Source: Pseudomonas serboccidentalis (GTDB lineage: Bacteria > Pseudomonadota > Gammaproteobacteria > Pseudomonadales > Pseudomonadaceae). Taken from it: 64,000 nucleotides of DNA. Position numbers and translations under genes: made by a program. Below the pieces are notes generated by a model. It was not told where the DNA came from and did not search any database. It saw nothing but the letters and a program-made list of their open reading frames with translations. Below are positions 29,253 through 38,385 of the stretch, in pieces. Position 1 is the first letter of the stretch. Each line of letters starts with the position of its first letter. The stretch lies in assembly GCF_028830055.1 (NCBI RefSeq), contig NZ_CP101655.1, positions 3,700,204 to 3,764,203 of the forward strand, given 5' to 3'.

Positions 29253-30065
29253 TCAGCGGGCGGCGCCGAGCTGGCCTTTTTCGTCGGAGAACACAATTTC
29301 CACCCGACGGTTCTGTGCTCGCCCGCGCTCGGAAGCGTTGGCGTCCACCGGGTACTCGTCGCCGTAACCTTCGACCTGAATGCGTTTGTCCTCAATGCCC
29401 AGGTCCATCAGCACATCGGCCACCGCTTGGGCGCGATCACGCGACAGTTTGAGGTTTTCCTGTTTGCCACCGGTGCTGTCGGTGTAGCCCTCGATACGCA
29501 CCACGCGCTTCGGGTTGAGTTGCAGGAACTGCACGATCTTCAACACCACGCGGTTGGCGGAACTCTTCAGCTCCGCTTCTCCGGTGTCGAACAATACGTC
29601 GCCGAGGGTCATGACCAGACCGCGATCGGTTTGCGTGGTGGCCAGCGCAACGATCTGTTCTTCTAGCCACTTGCCCTGCTGCTGCACGCTCAGCAGTTTG
29701 GACTCGCGCAGGGCCAGTTGCAGACGCTGGCGTTCCAACTCCAGCTTTGCCGCACGCTCTTCGTTAAGCACCAGATTGGTGTGTTCACGGGCGATTTCGC
29801 TGTAGCGCTGGCTCAGGTAGGCGTAATGCGCCACGTCCCAGCCGCTGCCCCAATAGGTCGACAGGCGATCGGCACGGGCCAGCGACTCACCGGCGCGAAT
29901 CACATCCTTCGGCGCGATGCGCAGCACGTTGGAGTCTTCCTTGACCTTCTGGAAGTCGCTGCTGGCCTGCTGCAAGGCGGCTTCGCTGTGTTGACCGGCG
30001 CAACCGTAGAGGCTCGCGCAACCCGCCAGAATCAGTCCGCCGAGGGCTTTTGACTTGAGGCTCAT
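29253..30065 (-). CDS. OmpA-family outer-membrane lipoprotein
   Basis: A 270-residue lipoprotein. The signal peptide ends in a lipobox at about LYGC (Cys22), a coiled-coil-prone helical region follows (about 30-150), and the C-terminal OmpA/Pal peptidoglycan-binding domain (about 155-262) has EGYTDSTGGKQENLKLSRDRA and NRRVEIVFSD. Its start codon overlaps the stop of the upstream DUF4398 gene (ATGA), so translation is coupled. Probably anchors the outer membrane to the wall. Confidence 0.9.
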   Translation of the reverse strand: MSLKSKALGGLILAGCASLYGCAGQHSEAALQQASSDFQKVKEDSNVLRIAPKDVIRAGESLARADRLSTYWGSGWDVAHYAYLSQRYSEIAREHTNLVLNEERAAKLELERQRLQLALRESKLLSVQQQGKWLEEQIVALATTQTDRGLVMTLGDVLFDTGEAELKSSANRVVLKIVQFLQLNPKRVVRIEGYTDSTGGKQENLKLSRDRAQAVADVLMDLGIEDKRIQVEGYGDEYPVDANASERGRAQNRRVEIVFSDEKGQLGAAR

Positions 30066-30418
30066 TGGGCATCTCCCAGTTGCTTGCGCAGACGGATGAT
30101 GCGGGTGTTCAGCACATTCAGCTGCTCTTCGCTCTTTTGCGTCAGCACCTTGGCTTCGGCCAGACGCGCATCCAGTTCGGCCTGTTCGGAACGCATGCGC
30201 GCGTTCTTGAACGACTCGTCAGCCATGTTGCCCTTGGCCCGGTTGAACTTGTCTTCGGCCAGTTTCATTTCCGGCATTTCATCGGCGGTCGCACCCACAG
30301 CCTTGGCCTGGGCGATGGCCTGCTCGGTCAGACGCATTTGTTCATTGGGTGCCGGATCGTTGGCGCAGCCGGCCAGGGCCAGAACGGCCATGGCCGCGAA
30401 AAGAGGTCGAATACTCAC
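30062..30418 (-). CDS. DUF4398 lipoprotein
   Basis: A 118-residue lipoprotein with a GTG start (AGGG eight bases upstream) and lipobox LAGC at about residue 18. The rest is helical and heptad-like, matching DUF4398. It is translationally coupled to the OmpA-family gene and 9 bases from the solute-binding protein gene; its function is unknown, but the pair recurs in Pseudomonas. Confidence 0.85.
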   Translation of the reverse strand: MSIRPLFAAMAVLALAGCANDPAPNEQMRLTEQAIAQAKAVGATADEMPEMKLAEDKFNRAKGNMADESFKNARMRSEQAELDARLAEAKVLTQKSEEQLNVLNTRIIRLRKQLGDAQ

Positions 30419-30427
30419 TAAGAATCC

Positions 30428-31249
30428 CTACTGTTTTGGGGCACTGACAGATGGCTGCGGCTGTTGCTGCTGCGCCTTCCAGCGCTCGATGTTGCGTTGC
30501 AGCGCGGCTTCGGTCAGTCCGGACGCGGGCAATTCTGTCATCTTTTTAGCGAGCTGTCCGCGCAACCACGGATCGTTGCATGCGGAGTTGTGCGAAACCG
30601 CGAGGAACAGGCCCGGCCGGTCGATCGGTTGCTCGAAGGCCAGCAGATCATTGACCATGCCCAGCGCCTGCGCGGCCGCCATACCCGAGTAGCGTCCGGC
30701 AAGTACATATTCCACTTCACCGAGAAGCAATTTCTGAAAGGCCTGAGTGATGTTGGCTGTCCGGGTCAGGGTCAGATTCTGCTCGGCGAAAGTGCCGAAT
30801 GCCTGGGTCATGCGAGACTTTTCCGACAGCCCGCCGGTGTGCCCGTGCAGGTCTTTGGCTTCGCTGTAGACCAGCGCCGAGCCTTTGCGCGTCCACACCA
30901 GGTAGTCGTTTTCCAGCAACGGCGGATAGATGTAATCGAGGTTTTCCAGCTCGTTGAACATCAGCGGCGTGTCGGCCAGCATGTCCATGCGCCCGCTGCG
31001 CACCTCATCGAGGGCCTGCGCGCGTTTGCCGGCGTAAAGCAGCTCGACCTTGATGCCCAGGTCCTTGGCCACTTGCTGCAGCAGGTCAGCACTGGCGCCG
31101 ATCAATTGCTTGGGATTCTGCGGGTCCTGCCACAGGTACGGCGGTGCGTCCGGGCTGCCGGTGACAACGAGGCGCTCGCACTTGCCGGCAGCCACGGCCA
31201 GCCCCGGCAAGAGGACCAATCCCAATAACAACCTGCGGTGCAGATCCAT
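30428..31249 (-). CDS. Periplasmic solute-binding (SBP_bac_3-like) protein
   Basis: A 273-residue exported protein: signal peptide ending AVAAGK, then a type-II periplasmic binding fold with PDAPPYLWQDPQNPKQLIGASADLL and LLYAGKRAQALDEVRSGRMDML. No ABC permease or ATPase genes are near it, and it heads the operon with DUF4398 and OmpA-like lipoproteins, so it may act as a sensor or envelope component instead of an importer subunit. The ATG at 31249 has GGAG nine bases upstream. Confidence 0.82.
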   Translation of the reverse strand: MDLHRRLLLGLVLLPGLAVAAGKCERLVVTGSPDAPPYLWQDPQNPKQLIGASADLLQQVAKDLGIKVELLYAGKRAQALDEVRSGRMDMLADTPLMFNELENLDYIYPPLLENDYLVWTRKGSALVYSEAKDLHGHTGGLSEKSRMTQAFGTFAEQNLTLTRTANITQAFQKLLLGEVEYVLAGRYSGMAAAQALGMVNDLLAFEQPIDRPGLFLAVSHNSACNDPWLRGQLAKKMTELPASGLTEAALQRNIERWKAQQQQPQPSVSAPKQ

Positions 31250-31282
31250 GGCAACACGCTCCACTCAAATGCGAAACAAAAA

Positions 31283-31312
31283 AAAGCCCGACCAGAAGGC
31301 CGGGCTCTTTAT
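31283..31312 (-). terminator. Intrinsic terminator after etfA
   Basis: AGCCCG/CGGGCT arms with an 8-nt loop and a long T-run on the minus strand, 17 bases after the etfA stop. Confidence 0.88.
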
Positions 31313-31328
31313 AAGTGAAGCCGCCGGA

Positions 31329-32258
31329 TTAGACCAGCTTCTCCAGCTCAGGGACTGCTTCGAACAGATCCGCCACCAGGCCGTAATCGGCCACCTGGAA
31401 GATCGGCGCTTCTTCGTCCTTGTTGATCGCAACGATCACTTTGGAGTCTTTCATGCCGGCCAGGTGCTGGATCGCGCCGGAGATACCGACGGCGATGTAC
31501 AGCTGCGGCGCAACGATCTTGCCGGTCTGACCGACCTGCATGTCGTTGGGTACGAAACCTGCGTCGACCGCGGCGCGCGAAGCACCGACGGCAGCGCCCA
31601 GCTTGTCGGCCAGGGCGTACAGGTGTTTGAAGTTGTCGCCGTTCTGCATGCCGCGGCCGCCGGAAACGACGATCTTGGCAGCGGTCAGCTCAGGACGATC
31701 GGACTTGGCCAGTTCTTCGCTGACGAAGCTGGAAGTACCGGCGTCGTGCACAGCAGCAACGGCTTCGACAGCCGCCGAACCGCCTTCAGCGGCAACCGGG
31801 TCGAAACCGGTGGCACGCACGGTGATCACTTTGATCGCGGCGGTCGATTGCACGGTGGCAATCGCGTTACCGGCGTAGATCGGGCGCTTGAAGGTATCAG
31901 CGCTTTCTACCGAGATGATCTCGGAGATCTGGTCAACGTCCAGTGCAGCGGCAACGCGCGGCAGGATGTTTTTACCGTTGGACGTGGCGGCAGCCAGAAT
32001 GTGGCTGTAACCCTTGCCCAGCTCAGCCACCAGCGGCGCAACGTTTTCCGGCAGCTGATGCGCGTAAGCGGCGTTGTCAGCGTTCAGGACTTTGCTCACG
32101 CCAGCGATTTTCGCAGCGGCTTCAGCCACGGCGCCAGCGCCTTGACCTGCAACCAGCACGTGAATGTCGCCGCCGATTTTGGCAGCAGCAGCCACGGTGT
32201 TCAGTGTGGCCGGAGCCAGCACTTTGTTGTCGTGTTCGGCGATTACCAAGATAGTCAT
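31329..32258 (-). CDS. etfA: Electron transfer flavoprotein alpha subunit
   Basis: A 309-residue EtfA. The C-terminal FAD-binding region is clear ([36 protein letters not shown], and [16 protein letters not shown]). With EtfB it carries electrons from acyl-CoA and other flavin dehydrogenases to the quinone oxidoreductase encoded divergently at 33536. It begins two bases after etfB. Confidence 0.96.
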   Translation of the reverse strand: MTILVIAEHDNKVLAPATLNTVAAAAKIGGDIHVLVAGQGAGAVAEAAAKIAGVSKVLNADNAAYAHQLPENVAPLVAELGKGYSHILAAATSNGKNILPRVAAALDVDQISEIISVESADTFKRPIYAGNAIATVQSTAAIKVITVRATGFDPVAAEGGSAAVEAVAAVHDAGTSSFVSEELAKSDRPELTAAKIVVSGGRGMQNGDNFKHLYALADKLGAAVGASRAAVDAGFVPNDMQVGQTGKIVAPQLYIAVGISGAIQHLAGMKDSKVIVAINKDEEAPIFQVADYGLVADLFEAVPELEKLV

Positions 32259-32260
32259 GA

Positions 32261-33010
32261 TTAGATTACCTTCGCTTCGTTTTTCAGTTTCTCGACCAGT
32301 TCAGCCACCGACTTGACCTTGATGCCCGCGCTGCGTGCAGCCGGCGCTTCGACTTTCAGGGTCTTGTTGGTGGAGGCGGTGGAAACGCCCAAAGCGTCCG
32401 GAGTCAGCACTTCGAGAGGCTTCTTCTTGGCTTTCATGATGTTTGGCAGGGACGCGTAGCGCGGCTCGTTCAAACGCAGGTCGGTGGTGACGATGGCCGG
32501 CAGTTTCAGGGAAACGGTCTGCGCGCCGCCGTCGATTTCGCGGGTCACGGCAACGCTGTCGCCGGAGACTTCGACTTTCGAGGCGAACGTGCCCTGACCG
32601 TAGCCGCTCAGTGCAGCGAGCATCTGGCCGGTCTGGTTGTTGTCGCTGTCGATAGCCTGTTTGCCCAGGATCACCAACTGAGGTTGTTCCTTGTCGACCA
32701 CAGCCTTGAGCAGCTTGGCCACGGCCAGCGAAGTCAGGTCTTCAGCGGATTCGACGAGGATGGCGCGGTCGGCACCCAGAGCCAGTGCGGTACGCAGCTG
32801 TTCCTGAGCGGTGGACGGGCCGATGGAGACGACGACGATTTCGGTCGCAACACCTTTCTCTTTCAGGCGTACGGCTTCTTCCACTGCGATTTCGCAGAAC
32901 GGGTTCATCGACATCTTGACGTTGGCGAGGTCTACGCCGGAATTGTCCGCCTTGACGCGAACCTTGACGTTGTAATCCACAACGCGTTTGACAGCTACAA
33001 GAACCTTCAT
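32261..33010 (-). CDS. etfB: Electron transfer flavoprotein beta subunit
   Basis: A 249-residue EtfB ([17 protein letters not shown] start; AMP-binding region in the N-terminal half; the [19 protein letters not shown] loop that recognises dehydrogenase partners is intact). First gene of etfBA. The 525-base gap to etfQO holds both promoters and a PsrA-like box. Confidence 0.96.
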   Translation of the reverse strand: MKVLVAVKRVVDYNVKVRVKADNSGVDLANVKMSMNPFCEIAVEEAVRLKEKGVATEIVVVSIGPSTAQEQLRTALALGADRAILVESAEDLTSLAVAKLLKAVVDKEQPQLVILGKQAIDSDNNQTGQMLAALSGYGQGTFASKVEVSGDSVAVTREIDGGAQTVSLKLPAIVTTDLRLNEPRYASLPNIMKAKKKPLEVLTPDALGVSTASTNKTLKVEAPAARSAGIKVKSVAELVEKLKNEAKVI

Positions 33011-33362
33011 GGATTCCTCGTTACTCTCCGGTGAAAAGAAAGTCGCCTAGGCGAACCTGGCGGTTGATGCTCATCGGGCACAAGGGCACCTCTAAAAACG
33101 CCGGCGGGGCGCGATGACCGTTCGTCAGTGGTGACCGAGAAGTCATGCCGCGTGACGGTGTGTAAACTGCGCGCCAGACCTGCGCTGCGCATCACCTTCA
33201 ACTGCCTGTGCCCTGTCTTTAGAGGTGCTCTTGAAACCGCCAGTCTGCCTACGGCGAGCGCAAAACCGCCCGTATCTTGACCGGAACGCCTATTCCGGTC
33301 AATACGGCAAAATGGTCGTTCATAAGCCGCGCTTCTTTGATTTCTCTGGGCTGGAGCCGATT

Positions 33363-33407
33363 CAAACAAACGTTTGTATTGGACGCTCAGAGTGGTGTAG
33401 ATATAAT
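33363..33407 (+). promoter_or_regulatory. etfQO promoter with PsrA-like operator
   Basis: A near-consensus sigma-70 promoter is present: TTGGAC (33379-33384), 17-base spacer, TATAAT (33402-33407). Abutting the -35 is CAAAC-AAAC-GTTTG (33363-33376), whose inner part ACAAACGTTTGT is a perfect 12-bp palindrome. This fits the published PsrA (TetR-type fatty-acid sensor) box [G/C]AAAC-N2-4-GTTT[G/C]. The leader to the gene start is about 120 bases. PsrA control of the ETF genes is an inference here. Confidence 0.75.
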
Positions 33408-33535
33408 GCGCCGCCTAGAGAGAAAGGTGGTTTGCCCATTATTACCCTTGACGTTAACGTAAAGGCAATAACGGATACGACACCGAACCTCCAAATTAGA
33501 AAAAAAACTGTTGAGCCTTGAGTAGGAGATAGCCT

Positions 33536-35200
33536 GTGGAACGCGAATACATGGAATTCGACGTGGTCATCGTCGGTGCCGGCCCCGCTGGCCTGTCCGC
33601 CGCCTGCCGTCTGAAGCAGAAGGCCGCCGAAGCCGGTAAGGAAATCAGCGTCTGCGTGGTCGAAAAAGGCTCCGAAGTCGGCGCACATATCCTTTCCGGT
33701 GCCGTGTTCGAACCACGCGCTCTGAACGAACTGTTCCCGGACTGGAAAGAACTCGGCGCCCCGCTGAACACCCCGGTCACCCGCGACGATATTTTCGTAC
33801 TGAAAAACGCCGACAGCGCGCAGAAAGTCCCTGACTTTTTTGTGCCCAAGACCATGCACAACGAAGGCAACTACATTATTTCTCTGGGCAACCTGTGCCG
33901 CTGGCTGGCGCAGCAGGCCGAGAACCTGGGCGTGGAAATCTACCCGGGCTTCGCCGCTCAGGAAGCGCTGATCGATGACAACGGCATCGTGCGCGGGATC
34001 ATCACCGGTGATCTGGGCGTCGACCGTGAAGGCAATCCGAAAGAAGGCCTGTACACCCCGGGCATGGAACTGCGTGGCAAGTACACGCTGTTCGCCGAAG
34101 GCTGCCGTGGCCACATCGGCAAGCAACTGATCAAGCGCTACAACCTCGACAGCGATGCCGACGCCCAGCATTACGGCATCGGCCTGAAGGAAATCTGGGA
34201 AATCGACCCGGCCAAACATCAGCCAGGCCTGGTAGTCCACACCGCCGGCTGGCCGCTGGACATCATGGGCACCGAAAACACCGGCGGCTCGTTCCTCTAT
34301 CACCTGGAAAACAACCAGGTGGTGGTCGGTCTGATCGTTGACCTGTCCTACAGCAACACCTACCTGTCGCCGTTCGACGAGTTCCAGCGCCTCAAGCATC
34401 ACCCGGTGCTGGCCCAGTATCTGGAAGGCGGCAAGCGCGTCAGCTACGGTGCTCGCGCGATCTGCAAAGGTGGCCTGAACTCGCTGCCGAAAATGGTCTT
34501 CAAGGGCGGCGCGCTGATCGGTTGCGACCTCGGCACCCTGAACTTCGCCAAAATCAAGGGCAGCCACACGGCGATGAAGTCCGGCATGCTCGCCGCTGAA
34601 TCGGTGGCCGACGCACTGTTCGCCGAGAAGGATGGCACCGAAGAACTGACCGCCTACGTGGACGCGTTCAAGAAGAGCTGGCTCTACGACGAACTGTTCG
34701 CCAGCCGCAACTTCGGCCCAGCGATCCACAAGTTCGGTGCCATCGTCGGCGGTGGTTTCAACTGGCTGGACCAGAACATCTTCGGCGGCAAACTGCCGTT
34801 CACCCTGCACGACACCAAGCCGGACTACGCGTGTCTGAAGCTGGCGGCCGACTGCAAGAAGATCGACTATCCGAAGCCGGACGGCAAACTCAGCTTCGAC
34901 AAACTGAGCTCGGTGTTCATCTCCGGTACCAACCACGAAGAAGAGCAGCCGTGCCACCTGAAGCTGACCGACCCGAGCATCCCGATCAGCAAGAACCTGC
35001 CGCTGTACGACGAACCGGCGCAGCGCTACTGCCCGGCCGGCGTCTACGAAGTGATCACCAAGGAAGACGGCGAGAAGCGCTTCCAGATCAACGCCCAGAA
35101 CTGCGTGCACTGCAAGACCTGTGACATCAAGGACCCTTCGCAGAACATCACCTGGGTCACGCCGGAAGGCGCTGGCGGCCCGACTTACCCGAATATGTAA
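33536..35200 (+). CDS. Electron transfer flavoprotein-ubiquinone oxidoreductase
   Basis: A 554-residue membrane-associated FAD and [4Fe-4S] enzyme that passes electrons from ETF to ubiquinone. The FAD motif VIVGAGPAGLSAACRL is near residue 10, and the cluster motif NCVHCKTCDIKDP is near residue 520. It starts at GTG with GTAGGAG ten bases upstream; the next ATG (33551) would remove five residues. Divergent from etfBA, a classical arrangement in Pseudomonas. Confidence 0.95.
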   Translation: MEREYMEFDVVIVGAGPAGLSAACRLKQKAAEAGKEISVCVVEKGSEVGAHILSGAVFEPRALNELFPDWKELGAPLNTPVTRDDIFVLKNADSAQKVPDFFVPKTMHNEGNYIISLGNLCRWLAQQAENLGVEIYPGFAAQEALIDDNGIVRGIITGDLGVDREGNPKEGLYTPGMELRGKYTLFAEGCRGHIGKQLIKRYNLDSDADAQHYGIGLKEIWEIDPAKHQPGLVVHTAGWPLDIMGTENTGGSFLYHLENNQVVVGLIVDLSYSNTYLSPFDEFQRLKHHPVLAQYLEGGKRVSYGARAICKGGLNSLPKMVFKGGALIGCDLGTLNFAKIKGSHTAMKSGMLAAESVADALFAEKDGTEELTAYVDAFKKSWLYDELFASRNFGPAIHKFGAIVGGGFNWLDQNIFGGKLPFTLHDTKPDYACLKLAADCKKIDYPKPDGKLSFDKLSSVFISGTNHEEEQPCHLKLTDPSIPISKNLPLYDEPAQRYCPAGVYEVITKEDGEKRFQINAQNCVHCKTCDIKDPSQNITWVTPEGAGGPTYPNM

Positions 35201-35213
35201 GTCGTATCGCTGA

Positions 35214-35246
35214 ACAACGAGGCTCCCGAAATGGGGGCCTTTTTGT
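35214..35246 (+). terminator. Intrinsic terminator after the ETF-quinone oxidoreductase gene
   Basis: GAGGCTCCC-GAAAT-GGGGGCCTTTTT stem and T-run, 13 bases after the stop. Confidence 0.88.
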
Positions 35247-35279
35247 TGCCCATAATTCCTGCAACACCACAAAACCAAT

Positions 35280-35367
35280 GCAGGAGTGAGCCTGCTCGCG
35301 ATAGCGGAGTATCAGTCGACACACCTCTATCTGACACACCGCTATCGCGAGCAGGCTCACTCCTACA
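35280..35367. repeat. Inverted REP pair, GCGAGCAGGCTCACTCC type
   Basis: Outward copies flank a spacer with its own inverted GTGTGTC/GATAGCGG parts; it lies between the convergent etfQO and AraC genes. Confidence 0.92.
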
Positions 35368-35383
35368 GGGGATCTGCGCAGGA

Positions 35384-36310
35384 TCAGGCAACGCGTTCCT
35401 CGCCCGGGCTGCGCTCGAAGTAGCGCTTGTACTCACGACTGAACTGCGACGTGCTCTGATACCCCACCCGATGCGCCACCTGCGCCACACCCAGCCCCTC
35501 GGCGATCAACAACGTCTGCGCCTTGAGCAAACGCAAGCGCTTCAAGTACTGCACCGGCGACAAAAGGGTGCTGCGCTTGAAGTGCTCGTGAAAGGTCGAC
35601 ACGCTCATGTTGGCGCAACTGGCCAGGGTCTCGACGTTCAACGGCTCGGTGTAATGCGCATGCAGATGGCTGATCGACGCCGCGACCCGGGCGAACTGCC
35701 CCTGCTGCTCCACCAGCGCGCGCAACACATCGGCCTGCGGCCCGCGCAGCGCGGTGAACAACAATTCGCGCACCCGCGCCGGCCCCAAAATCTGACACGC
35801 CAGCGGATCGTGCAGGCAGCGCAGCAAGCGTTCAACACAACCGCGCATGTCATCGTCGAGCACCACCGAGGTCATCGACTCCGGCGTCTGCGCCGGAATG
35901 TGCCGCCCCGGCGCCAGCCCCATGGCCAGCACCAGCTCACCGAGCAGCACCCGGTCAATGGCCACCGACACGCCCAGCAACGGCGCATCCGGCAAGGCAA
36001 AGGTTTCGCACTCGAACGGCACCGGCAGCGCCTGAATCAGATAGTGCCCGGCGCCATACTCCATGGTGCGCGGGCCGAGAAACGCCAGTTTGCTGCCCTG
36101 GGCGATGATCATCAGGCTCGGCTCATAAATGTGCGGGCCGCGCGCGACGTCGCAACTGGCGCGCAAGACCTGCACGCCGGGCAGCCCGGTCTGACTGTAA
36201 CCGTCGCGGAGCGCCAGCGGCTCGATCAACGAAACCAGCGTGGCATTGGCATCAAGGTGGCGGGTCAACTGCATCGAATGGGTCTTCAAAAAAGTCACGA
36301 AAAAAGGCAT
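35384..36310 (-). CDS. AraC-family regulator (YqhC-like)
   Basis: A 308-residue regulator with an N-terminal AraC_N cupin-like domain (about 20-190) and two C-terminal helix-turn-helix motifs (about 210-305; CANMSVSTFHEHFKRSTLLSPVQ and VAHRVGYQSTSQFSREYKRYF). It is divergent from a zinc alcohol dehydrogenase, as YqhC-type aldehyde-responsive regulators often are, so it probably controls that gene. An internal ATG at 36274 (MQLTRHLDA) is an alternative start; neither has a strong site. Confidence 0.88.
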   Translation of the reverse strand: MPFFVTFLKTHSMQLTRHLDANATLVSLIEPLALRDGYSQTGLPGVQVLRASCDVARGPHIYEPSLMIIAQGSKLAFLGPRTMEYGAGHYLIQALPVPFECETFALPDAPLLGVSVAIDRVLLGELVLAMGLAPGRHIPAQTPESMTSVVLDDDMRGCVERLLRCLHDPLACQILGPARVRELLFTALRGPQADVLRALVEQQGQFARVAASISHLHAHYTEPLNVETLASCANMSVSTFHEHFKRSTLLSPVQYLKRLRLLKAQTLLIAEGLGVAQVAHRVGYQSTSQFSREYKRYFERSPGEERVA

Positions 36311-36464
36311 GCAAGCATCATCGCAGATCCTTTTGCCAATGCGATTGCCCAGACCCGCATGCCGGAGGATTAGGCATGAGACCCGGAGAAATCGTCATGG
36401 CCGCCGCAGCGGACGGCGCCCAGAATGCGCCACCTCACCTGTCACTGCTTCTGCGAGGTTCCTC

Positions 36465-37517
36465 ATGTACACCGCAATCGGTTATGCCGCTCAATCGGCC
36501 ACCACTCCCCTCGCCCCGATGAAATTCGAACGCCGCAGCCCTCGCGCTGACGACGTGGCGATCGAGATCCTGTACTGCGGCGTCTGCCACTCCGACATCC
36601 ACCAGGCGCGCAACGAATGGGGCATCGCCGTTTATCCGTTGATGCCCGGCCACGAGATCGTCGGAAAAGTCACCGCAGTCGGTGCGAACGTCACCCAACA
36701 TAAAGTAGGCGATCTGGTCGGTGTTGGCTGCATGGTCGACTCCTGCCGCACCTGCGCCGCCTGCCAGCAGAACCTCGAGCAATACTGCCTCGAAGGTCCG
36801 ACCATGACCTACGCCACCCCGGACCGGGTCGACGGCAGCAACACCATGGGCGGATACTCGGACAGCATCGTCGTCAGCGAGCACTTCGTGGTGCGCATCC
36901 CGGCGAAACTCGACCTGGCCAGCGCCGCGCCGATCCTCTGCGCCGGCATCACCACCTACTCGCCGCTCAAGCACTACGGCGTCAAGGCCGGCGACAAGGT
37001 CGGGATTCTCGGCATGGGCGGCCTCGGCCACATGGGCATCAAGTTCGCCAAGGCCCTGGGCGCGCAAGTCACGCTGTTCACCCGTTCGGCGAGCAAGGCC
37101 GAGGAAGGTCGTCGTCAGGGCGCCGATCATGTGATCGTCTCCACCGATGCCGAACAGATGGCCGCCGCCGCAGGCCAGTTCGATTTCCTGCTCGACACCA
37201 TTCCGGTGCAGCACGACCTCAACCCGTACCTGCAAACCCTGCGCTTTGATGGCGTGCATATTCTGGTAGGGCTGATCGAGCCGATCGACCCGCCGGTGCA
37301 TGCTGCCAACCTGGTACTGGGCCGCCGGGTGCTGGCCGGTTCGTTGATCGGTGGCATCGCCGAAACCCAGGAAGTGCTGGATTTCTGCGCCGAGCACAAC
37401 ATCACCTGCGACATCGAAATGCTCGACATCCGCCAGATCAACGAGGCTTACGCGCGCATGATCGCCGGTGACGTGAAGTACCGCTTCGTGATCGACATGG
37501 CGACGCTCAAGGTTTAA
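36465..37517 (+). CDS. NADP-type zinc alcohol dehydrogenase (YahK/cinnamyl family)
   Basis: A 350-residue medium-chain dehydrogenase. Catalytic zinc ligands are in CGVCHSDIHQ and GHEIVG; the structural zinc site is CRTCAACQQNLEQYC; and the cofactor motif is GILGMGGLGHMGIKFA. Members reduce a range of aldehydes, using NADPH in YahK. GAGG lies six bases before the ATG at 36465; much longer open frames upstream have no support. It is divergent from the AraC gene and convergent with the IclR gene. Confidence 0.92.
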   Translation: MYTAIGYAAQSATTPLAPMKFERRSPRADDVAIEILYCGVCHSDIHQARNEWGIAVYPLMPGHEIVGKVTAVGANVTQHKVGDLVGVGCMVDSCRTCAACQQNLEQYCLEGPTMTYATPDRVDGSNTMGGYSDSIVVSEHFVVRIPAKLDLASAAPILCAGITTYSPLKHYGVKAGDKVGILGMGGLGHMGIKFAKALGAQVTLFTRSASKAEEGRRQGADHVIVSTDAEQMAAAAGQFDFLLDTIPVQHDLNPYLQTLRFDGVHILVGLIEPIDPPVHAANLVLGRRVLAGSLIGGIAETQEVLDFCAEHNITCDIEMLDIRQINEAYARMIAGDVKYRFVIDMATLKV

Positions 37518-37521
37518 GGCC

Positions 37522-38325
37522 TCAGACCTTCAAGCCAAGCTCCGCCGAGAGCCGGGCTGTGACCCCTTTGATCAGGGGGATCAGCTCGGCCATTTTTTCC
37601 AGCGGCATGTACGGCACGGTGCTGGCGATGCTGATCGCCGCCACAATGCGCTTGCTCGCATCGCGAATCGGCGCCGCCACGCAGCGGATCGACGGTTCGT
37701 TGTCTTCCAGATCGAACGCGTAGCCACCGGCCACGTACTCGGTCATGCGCTGCTCAAGCTGTTCCCACGACTGCTGGGGATGCTGCGGCCAGAACTGACT
37801 TTTCCCACCCGCCGGCAGGCTGATGTCGTACAGCCGCTGCCAATCCTGCGGCGCATCATCGAGCATCAAGGCCTTGCCGATCCCGGTGCGCGCCAGCGGC
37901 ATCCGATGGCCGACCCGCGAACGCATTTCCGGGCCATTACGCCCCGGATTCTTCAGCAGGTACAGAACCTCGTCACCTTCACGAATACCCAGATGCACGG
38001 TGTCGCCGGTCAGCGCCGACAACTCGTCCAGATACGGCCCGGCCAGGCTCACCAGCGGCAACTCTTCGCGCGCCTGAAACCCCAGCTCGATCAACTTGGG
38101 CCCCAGCAGATAGCCGATTTGCGGCACCACGCGCAGGTAGCGCTCGTCCACCAGGCAACTGGCCAGCCGATGGGTGGTGCTGCGCGTGGTGCCGATCAGC
38201 CGGGCGATCTCTTTCAGATCGCGGGCGCCACTGGCCACCGCCTGCACCACACCCAGTCCGCGAAGCAGCGTCTGCGTGCCGGTGGGTGCGGCGTCCTTGG
38301 TTTTTTCCGGGGCGTCTTCCTGCAT
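37522..38325 (-). CDS. IclR-family regulator of the galactonate genes
   Basis: A 267-residue regulator with an N-terminal winged helix (about 18-80; LKEIARLIGTTRSTTHRLASCL) and a C-terminal ligand domain (about 95-265). It is last in the dgoK-dgoA-dgoD-MFS direction and most likely binds the 17-bp inverted repeat found upstream of dgoK and again upstream of the SDR gene at 55765. IclR members may activate or repress; the site lies just upstream of a -35 box, which is typical of activators. Confidence 0.86.
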   Translation of the reverse strand: MQEDAPEKTKDAAPTGTQTLLRGLGVVQAVASGARDLKEIARLIGTTRSTTHRLASCLVDERYLRVVPQIGYLLGPKLIELGFQAREELPLVSLAGPYLDELSALTGDTVHLGIREGDEVLYLLKNPGRNGPEMRSRVGHRMPLARTGIGKALMLDDAPQDWQRLYDISLPAGGKSQFWPQHPQQSWEQLEQRMTEYVAGGYAFDLEDNEPSIRCVAAPIRDASKRIVAAISIASTVPYMPLEKMAELIPLIKGVTARLSAELGLKV

Positions 38326-38385
38326 ATCCAGCCTTTACCGTTGAGCGAGGGAACGGGCGGCATTATGGTCGCCCGACGCGGAGCA

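Noticed and set aside
33362..35278. 638-codon minus-strand open frame
   Set aside because: It is the shadow of the ETF-quinone oxidoreductase gene, whose plus-strand protein has all family motifs.
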